From Lentilactobacillus fungorum (GTDB lineage Bacteria > Bacillota > Bacilli > Lactobacillales > Lactobacillaceae): a stretch of 64,000 nucleotides of DNA. The position numbers and the translations under genes were made by a program. Location of the stretch: assembly GCF_016860605.1 (NCBI RefSeq), contig NZ_BNJR01000004.1:124001-188000 (forward strand), read 5' to 3'. Below the pieces are notes generated by a model that had not been told where the DNA came from, ran no database searches, and saw only the letters and a list, made by a program, of their open reading frames with translations. Shown one piece after another: positions 29,479 through 38,749 of the stretch. Position 1 is the first letter of the stretch. Every line of letters starts with the position of its first letter.

Positions 29479-29516
29479 AAGGTTGGGACAAGATTAGTTG
29501 TCCTAGCCTTTTTTGG
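29479..29516 (+). terminator. Intrinsic terminator after pyk
   Basis: AAGGTTGGGACAA pairs with TTGTCCTAGCCTT around GATTAG, followed by T residues. Confidence 0.85.
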
Positions 29517-29622
29517 TTGAAAGCTGCTGATGCTAATTGACCGGCATTTTACGAAGCGTTTCTAGTAAAGGGGTCATAAAACGTGTAAAATGGCATTAAG
29601 AAGTTTTAGATCGGAGATTAAT

Positions 29623-30483
29623 ATGAATAATATAATTGCTCAAGTTGTGACTGGTAAGGTCATCGATGAAAATGATGATGACTATTTTGTCCAAATTGAA
29701 GGTGAAACCTTTTTGCTTGATAAGGCAGAAATTAAGAAGCCACTGAAACTCGAAGCGGCCTTTACTGGTTTCACATATGAAAATGAACATCATAAAATGC
29801 AAATCACCCGAAATATCCCTAAAGTCCGGCGAGATCATTATGCATTTGCGACCGTTGTGAAGGAAAAGTTTGGGTTGGGGGTCTTTTTGGATATTGGACT
29901 CCCTAACAAAGATATGGTCCTGTCGATTGACGAATTGCCGACGATCAGATCTCTTTGGCCGCAAGCTGGCGATCAATTGTTGGTTTGTTTAACTGTCGAT
30001 AATAAGAACCGGGTTTGGGCCCACTTGGCCGACGAAGAGATTTTTGCAGCAATTGCTCGACCGGTAGTTGGCGATATCAAGAATAAAAATCTGAAAGCCC
30101 GGGTTTATCGATTGAAGCTGGCTGGCACTCGATTATTAACCGAAGACTATCACTTGGCATTCTTGCATCCAGATGAGCGCCAAATCGAACCGCGATTAGG
30201 TGAAGAAGTGAATGCGCGGGTAATTGGGACACTGCGGGATGGGTCAATTAACCTATCAACTAAGCCGCGGGCCTACCAAGAAATTGGTGAGGACGCCAAA
30301 ATGATTTTGGCAGCAATTGAGCATACTGAAGACCACCAATTGCCTTATAGTGATAAAAGTACGCCAGATGCAATTAAAGCCTACTTTGGCATCAGCAAGG
30401 GGGCCTTTAAGCGAGCATTGGGTCATTTATTAAAGGAGCAGCTGATCATCCAAGAAGATGGTCATATTGAACTAAAAAAGTAG
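29623..30483 (+). CDS. cvfB: S1 RNA-binding protein CvfB/YitL family
   Basis: RNA-binding regulator with two or three S1-like OB domains followed by a C-terminal winged helix (PDAIKAYFGISKGAFKRALGHL). The segment YAFATVVKEKFGLGVFLDIG is a typical S1 strand pattern. CvfB affects virulence gene expression in Staphylococcus; the role in lactobacilli is not established. 286 residues. ATG at 29623 has CGGAG 6 nt upstream; an upstream in-frame ATG at 29590 has no SD. It precedes xerD by 7 bp. Confidence 0.9.
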   Translation: MNNIIAQVVTGKVIDENDDDYFVQIEGETFLLDKAEIKKPLKLEAAFTGFTYENEHHKMQITRNIPKVRRDHYAFATVVKEKFGLGVFLDIGLPNKDMVLSIDELPTIRSLWPQAGDQLLVCLTVDNKNRVWAHLADEEIFAAIARPVVGDIKNKNLKARVYRLKLAGTRLLTEDYHLAFLHPDERQIEPRLGEEVNARVIGTLRDGSINLSTKPRAYQEIGEDAKMILAAIEHTEDHQLPYSDKSTPDAIKAYFGISKGAFKRALGHLLKEQLIIQEDGHIELKK

Positions 30484-30490
30484 GGATACC

Positions 30491-31378
30491 ATGATTGATG
30501 AAGTAATGGACTATATTCACTATTTAAGAGTTGAACGGGGATTGGCAGAAAACACTTTAACGAGTTATCGACAGGATTTGATGGCAGCTGTGACGTATTT
30601 TCAGAAATCAACGGTTAACTTCAATCAAGTCGATCAGTTTTTAATTTTAAATTATCTGGAACTGTTGCAAAATCAAAACAAATCCCGAAATACCGTAATC
30701 AGGACGGTTTCAAGCTTAAGAAGATTTTTTCAATATTTAGTCCAATTTGGCATCATTCAAGAAGACCCAATGCTCAAGGTGGATTCGCCTAAAAAAGCCC
30801 AAAGTTTACCAGATGTGTTATCTGAACAACAGGTAAATCAGTTATTAACCGCGCCAGATACGACAAAGCAGCTTGGTATCCGTGATCGGGCGATTTTAGA
30901 GACTTTGTATGCGACCGGTTTGCGAGTAAGCGAGTTGATTAACCTCAAACTCGTTGACCTGCATCTATCAATGCACTTATTGCAGACGATTGGTAAGGGA
31001 GATCGGGAACGAATTGTGCCAATTAGCGATGTTGCCATTGAGTGGCTGACGCGTTATCTACAAACTACCCGGGTTAAGTTATTAGTGAAGCGGCCCAATA
31101 CCGACTTTGTTTTCTTAAATGCTCATGGCAAACAGTTGACGAGACAGGCAATCTGGCAACTAATCAAAAAATATGTTAACCAAGTTGGCATTCGAACGCA
31201 CGTTACCCCGCACACCCTGCGGCATTCCTTTGCGACCCATTTATTAGAAAATGGGGCTGATTTGAGAATTGTTCAGGAATTATTAGGCCACGCCGATATT
31301 TCAACGACTCAAATTTACACCCACATTTCACACCGACACTTAAAAGAAGTCTACGACAAGTTTCATCCCAGAGCTTAG
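30491..31378 (+). CDS. xerD: Site-specific tyrosine recombinase XerD
   Basis: With XerC or CodV resolves chromosome dimers at dif. The 295-residue protein has the SAM-like N-terminal core-binding domain and a catalytic domain with Arg in ATGLRVSELI, HTLRHSFATHLLENGADLR, LGHADISTTQIYTHIS (nucleophilic Tyr). The final RH..H..V pattern is standard for XerD. It sits with scpAB, so genes for chromosome segregation cluster here. No dif site was recognised in the window. Confidence 0.95.
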   Translation: MIDEVMDYIHYLRVERGLAENTLTSYRQDLMAAVTYFQKSTVNFNQVDQFLILNYLELLQNQNKSRNTVIRTVSSLRRFFQYLVQFGIIQEDPMLKVDSPKKAQSLPDVLSEQQVNQLLTAPDTTKQLGIRDRAILETLYATGLRVSELINLKLVDLHLSMHLLQTIGKGDRERIVPISDVAIEWLTRYLQTTRVKLLVKRPNTDFVFLNAHGKQLTRQAIWQLIKKYVNQVGIRTHVTPHTLRHSFATHLLENGADLRIVQELLGHADISTTQIYTHISHRHLKEVYDKFHPRA

Positions 31379-31390
31379 CGAGGTCAAAAA

Positions 31391-31756
31391 ATGTTATATC
31401 AGTATCGAAAAGATTATGAAAAAATTGCCATGGGGCTGTTTTCGCTTGTTTCCGAACTGCAAAACATGGATTTAGTCACCCAAGAAATGAATTGGTATGA
31501 TGATCAAGACAACCGGATGATTTACCTTTGGCGGGATCAAAATGATAACTGGTCTGGATTGGTTGGGATTGAACTACGGGGCCGTCAATTATTAATTCAT
31601 CAACTGGTGTTAACGCCGCAAAGCGTTGACCAGCGAAATTATAATCAGTTATTAAACGAGCTGCAGGCGTTATATCCAAAATATACAATCATTGGCGGCT
31701 TTGATAACAAAACAATTTGCGCCAAATGGGAGCAGTCAAAAAATCATGCTAGATAA
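31391..31756 (+). CDS. Hypothetical RibT-like protein
   Basis: A 121-residue protein starting MLYQYRKDYEKIAMGLFSL. Position before scpA and the general pattern recall Bacillus RibT, a GNAT-fold protein near scpA. I see no clear acetyl-CoA signature (no Q/R-x-x-G-x-G/A), so activity is doubtful. It overlaps scpA by 11 bp. Family assignment rests mostly on context. Confidence 0.6.
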   Translation: MLYQYRKDYEKIAMGLFSLVSELQNMDLVTQEMNWYDDQDNRMIYLWRDQNDNWSGLVGIELRGRQLLIHQLVLTPQSVDQRNYNQLLNELQALYPKYTIIGGFDNKTICAKWEQSKNHAR

Positions 31757-32495
31757 TAAGCAGCCGGAACTTCATTTAACGGACTTTGACGGGCCATTGG
31801 AAGTCCTTTTGCATTTAATTCAGGAATCAAAGATGGATATTTATGATATCCAGATTTCTCAGATTACGGCTCAGTACATGCAGTATATTTATGATGCGCA
31901 ACAGCTCAATTTAGAGATTGTTGGTGAATACTTTGTGATGGCTGCCAAATTAATGGTGATCAAATCAAAAATGCTATTGCCAAGTGACGAAGCAAGCAAT
32001 GCTGAAGAGCCAATTGAAGACCCGCGAGAAGCACTAGTCACTCAACTGTTGAATTATCAACGATATAAACTAGTAGCCGGCCAATTAAAACAACTTGAAA
32101 AAAAGCGGCGCCAAAGTTTTACTCGGGCTGAATTGTCGATGGCCCCTTCAAAGGAGGAACTTTTGCGGCCATCGCCCTTTAATGCTTTGGACTTGATGGC
32201 CAGTTATGTGGATGCTTTGAAACGCTTTGGATATAACCAGCCGATGTCAACGACGATTCATGAATGGGAGTTTACGATTGAAAGCCAGTCTGAATTGGTG
32301 AGAAAGCTGCTACATCGATCAAAGACCCCTGTTTCATTCGATCGATTAATTCGGCGAGCCCATAAAGCAGAGGAAGTGGTGACCGACTTTTTAGCTATTT
32401 TGGAAATGGCTAAGTACCGTGAAATTACGTTAAAACAAGATCAACTCGATCAATCAATTCAAATTGGGAAGGGGCCAGCATATGACCGTGAGTAA
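31746..32495 (+). CDS. scpA: Segregation and condensation protein A
   Basis: Kleisin subunit that bridges the Smc heads and recruits ScpB for chromosome condensation. The 249-residue protein has the hallmark N-terminus LTDFDGPLEVLLHLIQESKMDIYDI and a C-terminal winged helix. ATG at 31746 lies inside the end of the previous gene. It overlaps scpB by 14 bp. Confidence 0.96.
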   Translation: MLDNKQPELHLTDFDGPLEVLLHLIQESKMDIYDIQISQITAQYMQYIYDAQQLNLEIVGEYFVMAAKLMVIKSKMLLPSDEASNAEEPIEDPREALVTQLLNYQRYKLVAGQLKQLEKKRRQSFTRAELSMAPSKEELLRPSPFNALDLMASYVDALKRFGYNQPMSTTIHEWEFTIESQSELVRKLLHRSKTPVSFDRLIRRAHKAEEVVTDFLAILEMAKYREITLKQDQLDQSIQIGKGPAYDRE

Positions 32496-33072
32496 TTTAG
32501 CAAAAATTGAAGCCTTACTATACGCTGCTGGTGACCAAGGAATTACGCTCAGAGAAGTTGCCCAACGAACCGCGCTTAGTACGGCCGCGTGCCGGCAGTT
32601 GATTGAACGGATTACAGAACAGTTTGCTAGTAACGGCGATTGTGGCCTCCAAGTGCTTGTAAGTGACGACGTTTATCGGCTTGGAACTAAAGATTCCTTG
32701 GCGGACTTGGTCAATGATTATGTCAACGATGCCAAGCCCCGGGTTCTTTCCCAAGCGGCCTTGGAAACAATTGCCATTATTATGTATAACCAACCAGTTA
32801 CTCGAATTGAGATTGATGATATTCGCGGTGTTAATAGCTCAGCCATCATCCATCGATTAATTAATCAAGGGCTTGTTGAAGTGGCCGGGATTCGCCAAGA
32901 AGTTGGCAACCCCAAAGAGTACCGGGCAACCAATTTTGCATTAGACTATTTTGGTTTACACTCGATCAAGGAATTACCAGTATTGCCAAGCGATGAAAAA
33001 TTAGATGATAATACAAGTGATGCCTTATTGACTCGATTTAATAAGGAAATTAACCATGATAAGGAGGACTAA
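32482..33072 (+). CDS. scpB: Segregation and condensation protein B
   Basis: ScpB dimer partner of ScpA with two winged helices. The 196-residue protein starts with KIEALLYAAGDQGITLREVA and has QAALETIAIIMYNQPVTRIEIDDIRG-region (about 90-115), the family signature. ATG 32482 is preferred over an in-frame ATG at 32464 because GGGAAGGGG then has the right spacing. The stop meets the rluB start. Confidence 0.96.
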   Translation: MTVSNLAKIEALLYAAGDQGITLREVAQRTALSTAACRQLIERITEQFASNGDCGLQVLVSDDVYRLGTKDSLADLVNDYVNDAKPRVLSQAALETIAIIMYNQPVTRIEIDDIRGVNSSAIIHRLINQGLVEVAGIRQEVGNPKEYRATNFALDYFGLHSIKELPVLPSDEKLDDNTSDALLTRFNKEINHDKED

Positions 33073-33801
33073 ATGAACGAACGTTTACAAAAAGTGATTG
33101 CCCACGCGGGAGTCGCATCCCGGCGGAAGGCAGAAAAATTAATTACGGCGGGACATGTCAAAGTGAATGACGAGGTCGTCAAAGAACTCGGAACCAAAGT
33201 TAGCGCCAAAGACATCGTCAAAGTTGACGAAGTGCCGATTTCAAAGGAAGCCCCAGTTTATTATTTATTATATAAACCTCGTGGCGTGATTACAGCAGTG
33301 AGTGATGACAAGCATCGAAAAACAGTGGTGGACATTCTAAAAGAGGTCCCTCAACGAATCTATCCAGTTGGCCGACTTGATTACGATACTTCCGGCTTGT
33401 TGCTGCTTACTAATGACGGTGACTTGGACAATCGATTGACCCACCCCAGATATGAAGTTGAAAAAACATACGTTGCCAAAGTAAAGGGGATCGTTTCAAA
33501 CGATGATTTAAAACAATTGCGAACCGGAGTGGTGATTGATCATCGGAAAACGGCCAAAGCGAAAACCAAATTGATTCGAACTAACCAAGAATCGTCAATT
33601 GTCTCACTTACGATTCATGAAGGTCGTAATCATCAGGTTAAAAATATGTTTGAAAAAATTGGTCATCCCGTTGAGAAGTTGAGCAGAGAAACGTATGGAT
33701 TCTTGGATCTGCATGGCCTCCAGCCTGGTGAATACCGAAAGTTGCGACCGCATGAGGTCGAGGAATTAAAGACATTAGCGATAACCGATACAAAGCGTTG
33801 A
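33073..33801 (+). CDS. rluB: 23S rRNA pseudouridine2605 synthase
   Basis: Pseudouridine synthase of the RsuA/RluB family; in Bacillus YpuL/RluB modifies 23S rRNA. The 242-residue protein has an S4 domain (RLQKVIAHAGVASRRKAEKL) and the catalytic Asp motif GRLDYDTSGLLLLTNDG near residue 98. SD AAGGAGG overlaps the end of scpB. The -35 of the FMN riboswitch promoter overlaps its stop codon. Confidence 0.94.
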   Translation: MNERLQKVIAHAGVASRRKAEKLITAGHVKVNDEVVKELGTKVSAKDIVKVDEVPISKEAPVYYLLYKPRGVITAVSDDKHRKTVVDILKEVPQRIYPVGRLDYDTSGLLLLTNDGDLDNRLTHPRYEVEKTYVAKVKGIVSNDDLKQLRTGVVIDHRKTAKAKTKLIRTNQESSIVSLTIHEGRNHQVKNMFEKIGHPVEKLSRETYGFLDLHGLQPGEYRKLRPHEVEELKTLAITDTKR

Positions 33802-33825
33802 CAATTTGTAAGTTTCTGATATATT
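33798..33825 (+). promoter_or_regulatory. Promoter of the ribU transcript
   Basis: TTGACA (33798-33803), 16-bp spacer, TATATT (33820-33825). The -35 overlaps the rluB stop codon. Confidence 0.75.
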
Positions 33826-33851
33826 GTAGGTAAATAAATAATTGGTTTATC

Positions 33852-33960
33852 TTCAGGGCAGGGTGTAATTCCCGACCGGCGGTAAAAGTCCGCGACCGTG
33901 AGCAATCACGTTGAACTGGTGTGATTCCAGTACCGACAGTAAAGTCTGGTATGCAGAAGA
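33852..33960 (+). promoter_or_regulatory. FMN riboswitch (RFN element)
   Basis: Contains the conserved RFN blocks AGGGCAGGGTG, AATTCCCGACCGGCGGTA, AGTCCGCGACC, GGTGTGATTCCAG, and CGACAGTAAAGTCTGG. Located directly upstream of a terminator and the riboflavin transporter gene. FMN binding is expected to promote termination and lower riboflavin uptake. Confidence 0.97.
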
Positions 33961-33978
33961 TTAATTTTGCTACATTTA

Positions 33979-34016
33979 GAATGCCCTGATAAGTTATTAT
34001 CAGGGCATTCTTTTTG
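33979..34016 (+). terminator. Terminator of the FMN riboswitch
   Basis: GAATGCCCTGATAA pairs perfectly with TTATCAGGGCATTC around GTTA-type loop bases, followed by TTTTT. This is the expression platform of the riboswitch. Confidence 0.95.
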
Positions 34017-34047
34017 AAGATTGACCATTGAGGAGAGGTCTTTTTCA

Positions 34048-34632
34048 ATGGAAAATAGTGGTCGTAATCACCAACTCATCACAACCCGGCTTGTTGAGAT
34101 GTCGGTGTTAGCTGGTTGCTCATATGTTTTGATGTTCTTTTCGTTTCCAATTATTCCGATTGTGCCATATATGAAAATTGATTTTAGCGATATGCCAATC
34201 CTGATTGGAGCCGTTTTGTTTGGCCCGGTCGGAGGGATGACGATCGCAGGGTTGAAATCCATTTTGTATTGGGTCACAACGGGCGCGTCAATTCCCGGTC
34301 TGATCGGGGTTGGGTCTTCGTTTATTTCGTCGGTCGTACTCATCTGGGCTTTTTATCTGGTTAATCAAGTTGCTTCAAAGCTTGGTGGGGTTAAAAAGGT
34401 GATACTTGTTATTGCGACGATGGCGATTAGTTTGGCAATTGTAATGTCGGCATTGAATTGGGCGGCGGTAATTCCGCTTTACATGAACGTGATTGGGTTG
34501 AAGCTTAGTTTGCCGCTCGCAACCGTTATTATGGCTGGAGTTGTGCCGTTTAACTTAATTAAAGGCATTGTCGTTGGTGGCTTGTTTTATGCCATTAAAG
34601 GCAAATTTTTGCCACGTTTGCGAATTAAGTAA
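34048..34632 (+). CDS. ribU: Riboflavin ECF transporter S component RibU
   Basis: Substrate-binding membrane protein (194 residues, about six helices) of an energy-coupling-factor transporter for riboflavin. The FPIIPIVPYMKIDFSDMP stretch and the FGPVGGMTIAGLKSILYW stretch are typical RibU sequences. The FMN riboswitch upstream confirms the substrate class. ATG 34048 has GAGGAGAGG at 9-nt spacing. The EcfA/A'/T module is not in this window. Confidence 0.95.
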   Translation: MENSGRNHQLITTRLVEMSVLAGCSYVLMFFSFPIIPIVPYMKIDFSDMPILIGAVLFGPVGGMTIAGLKSILYWVTTGASIPGLIGVGSSFISSVVLIWAFYLVNQVASKLGGVKKVILVIATMAISLAIVMSALNWAAVIPLYMNVIGLKLSLPLATVIMAGVVPFNLIKGIVVGGLFYAIKGKFLPRLRIK

Positions 34633-34737
34633 TTTCAAAACGTCAATCGATAAAATCGTATATAATAATTATATTGAATTATCAATGAGCTGTTTCAAAA
34701 CAATTGTTTTGGTTCAGCTTCTTTTTTAGGAGAAAAA

Positions 34738-35790
34738 ATGGAATTATCAACGTTATATATACTATTTGGCGATTTGACCCAAACAAGGCGGGCTAAAGCA
34801 CTCAAAAATATTTTAGCGGGTAGGCGAACCGTCTCTAATTTATATTGGGCACTGGAATACGATTTGCTGCCTTACTTCGGGGCGCTCCGTGATTTCAAGC
34901 TCGGCGATGAGAAAAACGCGCTTGATCGATTAGCTCATCTCGGCTTGATCGTTTTGACTGATCGTTTTTCGTTTCAATTGACCAATCAAGGTCGCGACCA
35001 ACAGGTCAATCTGCTGAAATTATTGCCCCCAATTAAAAAGCTCACAATTGCCGCCCAAAATGACGTCGTCAGATTTTCTAGTCGGTTTATTTTTGCGACC
35101 CAAATCGTTTCAGAGTATAGTTATTCGAATAAAAGGTATTATCCACAGACAATTGGCTTTTTTGACGACCAACTCATTAAACGGTGGTTTATTCAAAATA
35201 AACAGCGACAGTTGCCGAATTATTTTCAGGAATTGCTAGATCGTTTCTTAACCCAGCTACATGACGATCTGCTCGCCGAAATTTTTATCCAGAGTCTAAC
35301 GGGGCACCACTTCTCCGGCGAAACTGAAGACCAATTAAGCGCTAAAATGGGGGTGCCGCCGACGATCATTCAGTTGCAGTGGTTAATGCTTTATGCCGAT
35401 TTGCTGACACGGGTGCAACAAATCCCGACGAGCCCTCTCAAACTCTTGCTAGTCGGATTGGCAAGGTCGCCAATGGCCAATAGTACCAACAAAACATTGA
35501 TAATGTATCGAAATACTGATTACACGCCTGAGCAAATTGCGTCACGTAGACGAATCAAACTAACCACGGTTTATGAGCATCTCTTAGAAGCGGCGATTGT
35601 GTTGCCGGTAAATCAATTTCCGTTTTCGCGATTATTAGCCGAGCCAACCAAGCAAGCCTTGGAATCCCATCAGCCGTCAATTATTGGTGAATGGGCGTTC
35701 AAGGAGGCTAAAGCGGCGATTCCTGATTTATCATTCTTTGAATTTAGGCTGTTTCAAGTTTTAGATAAGAAGAGGAAAAATGATGATTGA
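34738..35790 (+). CDS. YpbB-like helix-turn-helix protein (RecQ partner)
   Basis: A 350-residue protein with a C-terminal helicase-associated helix-turn-helix (YTPEQIASRRRIKLTTVYEHLLEAA, residues about 260-285), as in Bacillus YpbB, whose gene also precedes recS. Function is unknown; a link with RecQ/RecS helicase activity is inferred from the 11-bp overlap with recQ. SD AGGAG before ATG. Confidence 0.8.
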   Translation: MELSTLYILFGDLTQTRRAKALKNILAGRRTVSNLYWALEYDLLPYFGALRDFKLGDEKNALDRLAHLGLIVLTDRFSFQLTNQGRDQQVNLLKLLPPIKKLTIAAQNDVVRFSSRFIFATQIVSEYSYSNKRYYPQTIGFFDDQLIKRWFIQNKQRQLPNYFQELLDRFLTQLHDDLLAEIFIQSLTGHHFSGETEDQLSAKMGVPPTIIQLQWLMLYADLLTRVQQIPTSPLKLLLVGLARSPMANSTNKTLIMYRNTDYTPEQIASRRRIKLTTVYEHLLEAAIVLPVNQFPFSRLLAEPTKQALESHQPSIIGEWAFKEAKAAIPDLSFFEFRLFQVLDKKRKNDD

Positions 35791-37231
35791 CCTTGAAGAA
35801 CAATTGCATCGGTATTCGGATTTTAAATCATTTAGGCCTGGTCAAAAAGCCGTTTTAACTCAATTACTCAATCATCATGACACCCTGGCAGTGTTGCCGA
35901 CTGGTGGTGGTAAAACCTTGCTATACCAGCTATATGGCGCGATCACTAAGCAGCGCGTGATCATTGTGTCACCGTTAATTTCACTCATGCAAGATCAGGT
36001 TAGCCGGCTTCAGTACTTGGGATCAAAACGCGTGATTGCGATCACTTCGGCAATGGCGTTTGAAGAACGCGTCGCCATTTTGGCGCATCTTAACCAGTAT
36101 CAATTTATTTATGTGTCGCCGGAAATGCTCGCTAATGCGACTGTGTTAGCCGCTATTTCTCGACAAGAGACGGGGTTACTAGTAGTCGACGAAGCGCACT
36201 GCATTTCAGAGTGGGGACCGGATTTTCGCCCGGATTATTTGAAGCTGCGAACGATTCGGAAGCAATTGGGCAATCCGCTGATTTTGATGATGACCGCGAC
36301 GGCTACGAAAGCAACTCGAACAGATATTTTGGTTAAAATGGGCTTTTCACCGGAAAATGTTGAACAAGTCATTATGCCGACTAACCGGGCAAATATTTTT
36401 TTGAGTGCCAAAATTTGCCTTAACCAAAAAGAAAAAAATCAGGTACTTGTTGATTTGGTCAGTCAGCTAAATGGAGCTGGAATTATTTATTTCTCCAGTA
36501 AAAGTCAAGCGGAACAAATGGCTGCAACCTTAACCCAGCAAACTGGCAAGCGGGTCATGGCCTATCATGGTGGCATGGCTAATCAGCGACGATTCCGAAT
36601 TCAACAGCAGTTTATGAATGATGCAATCGAGATTGTCTGTGCTACCAGCGCGTTTGGGATGGGAATTGATAAAGCTAACGTTCGTTATGTGATCCATTAC
36701 CATCTGCCGGCAAACATCCAAAGTTATGTACAAGAGATTGGCAGATGCGGTCGCGACGGCCACCAAAGCTTGGCAATTTTACTCTATGAACCAAACGATC
36801 AGTACTTACAGCTGAACTTAATGGCCGCAACCATTCCGGAAAATCAATTATTAGCGCATTTGTACCAACATCCCAACCAGCTAAGTCAAAACGATGCGTT
36901 TCGAGTGATCAAGTATTATTATGATAATGGCAAATCATTCGAACAGGCGACTCAAATCTTTAATCAGGCCAAATTAAGGCGCCAGCGTGAATTAAATACG
37001 ATGATTCGCTATATTTATACGACTGGTTGTCGTCGTAAGCTGTTATTGCAATATTTCGATGAAACCATCCACGATTTAAACCCGGATTTGTGCTGTGATT
37101 TTCATACAGATTTTTGGGGGCATTGGCAATCATTCAATCAACAATATTTGATGCAGACGCAATCAGTCGAAAAAAAACCGTTAAATGACTGGCGGGCAAT
37201 CCTTGATCGATTGTTTTTATTAAAAAATTAA
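35780..37231 (+). CDS. recQ: RecQ-family helicase, short RecS-like form
   Basis: ATP-dependent 3'-5' DNA helicase in repair and recombination. The 483-residue protein has Walker A LPTGGGKTLLYQL, the DEAH box VVDEAHCISEWG, MMTATATKATR and the C-terminal helicase motif EIGRCGRDG. It stops soon after a partial zinc-binding region and lacks an HRDC domain, so it matches RecS rather than full RecQ. Translationally coupled to the YpbB-like gene. Confidence 0.93.
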   Translation: MMIDLEEQLHRYSDFKSFRPGQKAVLTQLLNHHDTLAVLPTGGGKTLLYQLYGAITKQRVIIVSPLISLMQDQVSRLQYLGSKRVIAITSAMAFEERVAILAHLNQYQFIYVSPEMLANATVLAAISRQETGLLVVDEAHCISEWGPDFRPDYLKLRTIRKQLGNPLILMMTATATKATRTDILVKMGFSPENVEQVIMPTNRANIFLSAKICLNQKEKNQVLVDLVSQLNGAGIIYFSSKSQAEQMAATLTQQTGKRVMAYHGGMANQRRFRIQQQFMNDAIEIVCATSAFGMGIDKANVRYVIHYHLPANIQSYVQEIGRCGRDGHQSLAILLYEPNDQYLQLNLMAATIPENQLLAHLYQHPNQLSQNDAFRVIKYYYDNGKSFEQATQIFNQAKLRRQRELNTMIRYIYTTGCRRKLLLQYFDETIHDLNPDLCCDFHTDFWGHWQSFNQQYLMQTQSVEKKPLNDWRAILDRLFLLKN

Positions 37232-37296
37232 GGGAAGTTTGCCGTAAATGATGATAAAATGGGAATGTCTATATTCCAGATGAGGGAGGGGATCAT

Positions 37297-37935
37297 ATGA
37301 ATACAAACGACCCACATAAACGATCAGATGATGATCAGCCATGGAATCAAACATTCTCTGAAGATCGTGATGAAAATGGTCATTTATCTCGAGTTCAGTT
37401 GCGTAAAGAAAGCCAAAGTCATCATCTAATTACGATTATTTTAGTTGCATTGATTAGTATTGTCGCATTGGCTGCCCTAGCATATGGCCTGATCCGTCAA
37501 AGTGCGACTAAAAGTGATTCAAAACAATCAGCAGCTCCCAGGGTCGTACGCCAGGAAAGTGCAAAAAAAAAATCCTCAACAGATCAATCTAAGGTAACCC
37601 AGAAAAAGGCGAAGCGTTCATCAACAACTGCCAAGCAATCAGATGATGATCAGCAAGCGTCAGTGACTACCGCCAAGCACGCGGCAAAAACGGCTACAGC
37701 AAATAAACAGTCGGCGGCGGCCAGTTCAACAAGTCGACCGCAAACTGCAAAGCAAGCGTCACAACAGTCATCATCACAAGTGACAACTGGCCATAAGTAC
37801 GCAACCGTCAAAGCTGGTCAGGGATTATATCGAGTTGCGGTCAATCACGGAATCAGTTTGAATGAGTTGTTACAGCTGAATGGGTTGACCACAAACTCTG
37901 CAATTCATCCTGGTCAGCGGTTAAGGGTCAAATAA
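37297..37935 (+). CDS. LysM-domain membrane-anchored protein
   Basis: A 212-residue protein: charged cytosolic N-terminus, one membrane helix (about 43-66, IILVALISIVALAALAYGL), a low-complexity linker rich in Ser, Thr, Lys, Ala and Gln (70-160), and a C-terminal LysM domain (about 166-212, ending HPGQRLRVK). LysM binds peptidoglycan, so the protein likely sits on the membrane facing the wall. In Bacillus an equivalent gene (ypbE) lies after recS and before cmk. No catalytic domain is seen. Confidence 0.85.
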   Translation: MNTNDPHKRSDDDQPWNQTFSEDRDENGHLSRVQLRKESQSHHLITIILVALISIVALAALAYGLIRQSATKSDSKQSAAPRVVRQESAKKKSSTDQSKVTQKKAKRSSTTAKQSDDDQQASVTTAKHAAKTATANKQSAAASSTSRPQTAKQASQQSSSQVTTGHKYATVKAGQGLYRVAVNHGISLNELLQLNGLTTNSAIHPGQRLRVK

Positions 37936-37989
37936 CGTCAGCGATCATCAGGTCGTTACGAAAATTAATGTTAAGTTAGGAATGTTATC

Positions 37990-38673
37990 ATGCATAAAAA
38001 TGGATTACAAGTTGCAATTGATGGACCGGCATCCGCTGGTAAAAGTACCGTTGCCAAATTAGTCGCTAAACAGTTTGGCTATATCTATTGCGATACAGGC
38101 GCAATGTATCGGGCAATTACTTTAAAGGCGTTAAAAGAAGGCATTTCGCTGGATGACGCGGCGACAATTGCGCAATTAACTCAAGCAACTCAAATTTCGT
38201 TTACCCCTGATGAAGGTGGTCAGCGGGTCTTTATTGATGATAAGGAAGTGACGGAAGCTATCCGTCAAGAAGACGTCACTAATTCGGTTTCGGCAGTCGC
38301 CGCCATTCCAGCAGTTAGGGCCGAATTAAGCGATCGCCAAAAAGTGATTGCAAAAGACGGTGGCATTGTCATGGATGGTCGAGATATTGGCACGGCTGTT
38401 TTACCCAATGCAGAGGTTAAAATCTTTTTGGTTGCCAGCGTTAAAGAACGGGCTCAACGGCGTTATAAAGAAAATATTCAAAAAGGAATTAATACGCCGC
38501 TTGATGAATTGCAACTTGAAATCGAAGCCAGGGACTACAAAGATTCCCATCGAAAGGTTTCTCCACTTACTAAGGCTAAGGATGCTGAGGAAATTGATAC
38601 GACGTCGCTTTCGATTCAAGAAGTTGTCTCCAAGATTGCAAATGTCATTAATAATAAATTGAATGATAAGTAA
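37990..38673 (+). CDS. cmk: Cytidylate kinase
   Basis: Phosphorylates CMP and dCMP. The 227-residue protein has the P-loop [26 protein letters not shown] and [12 protein letters not shown], and a CMP-binding insert, all standard for bacterial Cmk. It precedes the S1 protein gene and der, the order cmk-rpsA-der common in Firmicutes. Confidence 0.97.
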   Translation: MHKNGLQVAIDGPASAGKSTVAKLVAKQFGYIYCDTGAMYRAITLKALKEGISLDDAATIAQLTQATQISFTPDEGGQRVFIDDKEVTEAIRQEDVTNSVSAVAAIPAVRAELSDRQKVIAKDGGIVMDGRDIGTAVLPNAEVKIFLVASVKERAQRRYKENIQKGINTPLDELQLEIEARDYKDSHRKVSPLTKAKDAEEIDTTSLSIQEVVSKIANVINNKLNDK

Positions 38674-38749
38674 TTGGTCAATTGACTGGTAATCTTAGCG
38701 ATTTTAAGATAAAATTATGATTAGAGTTGTTTCAAGGAGGAATTGTTTG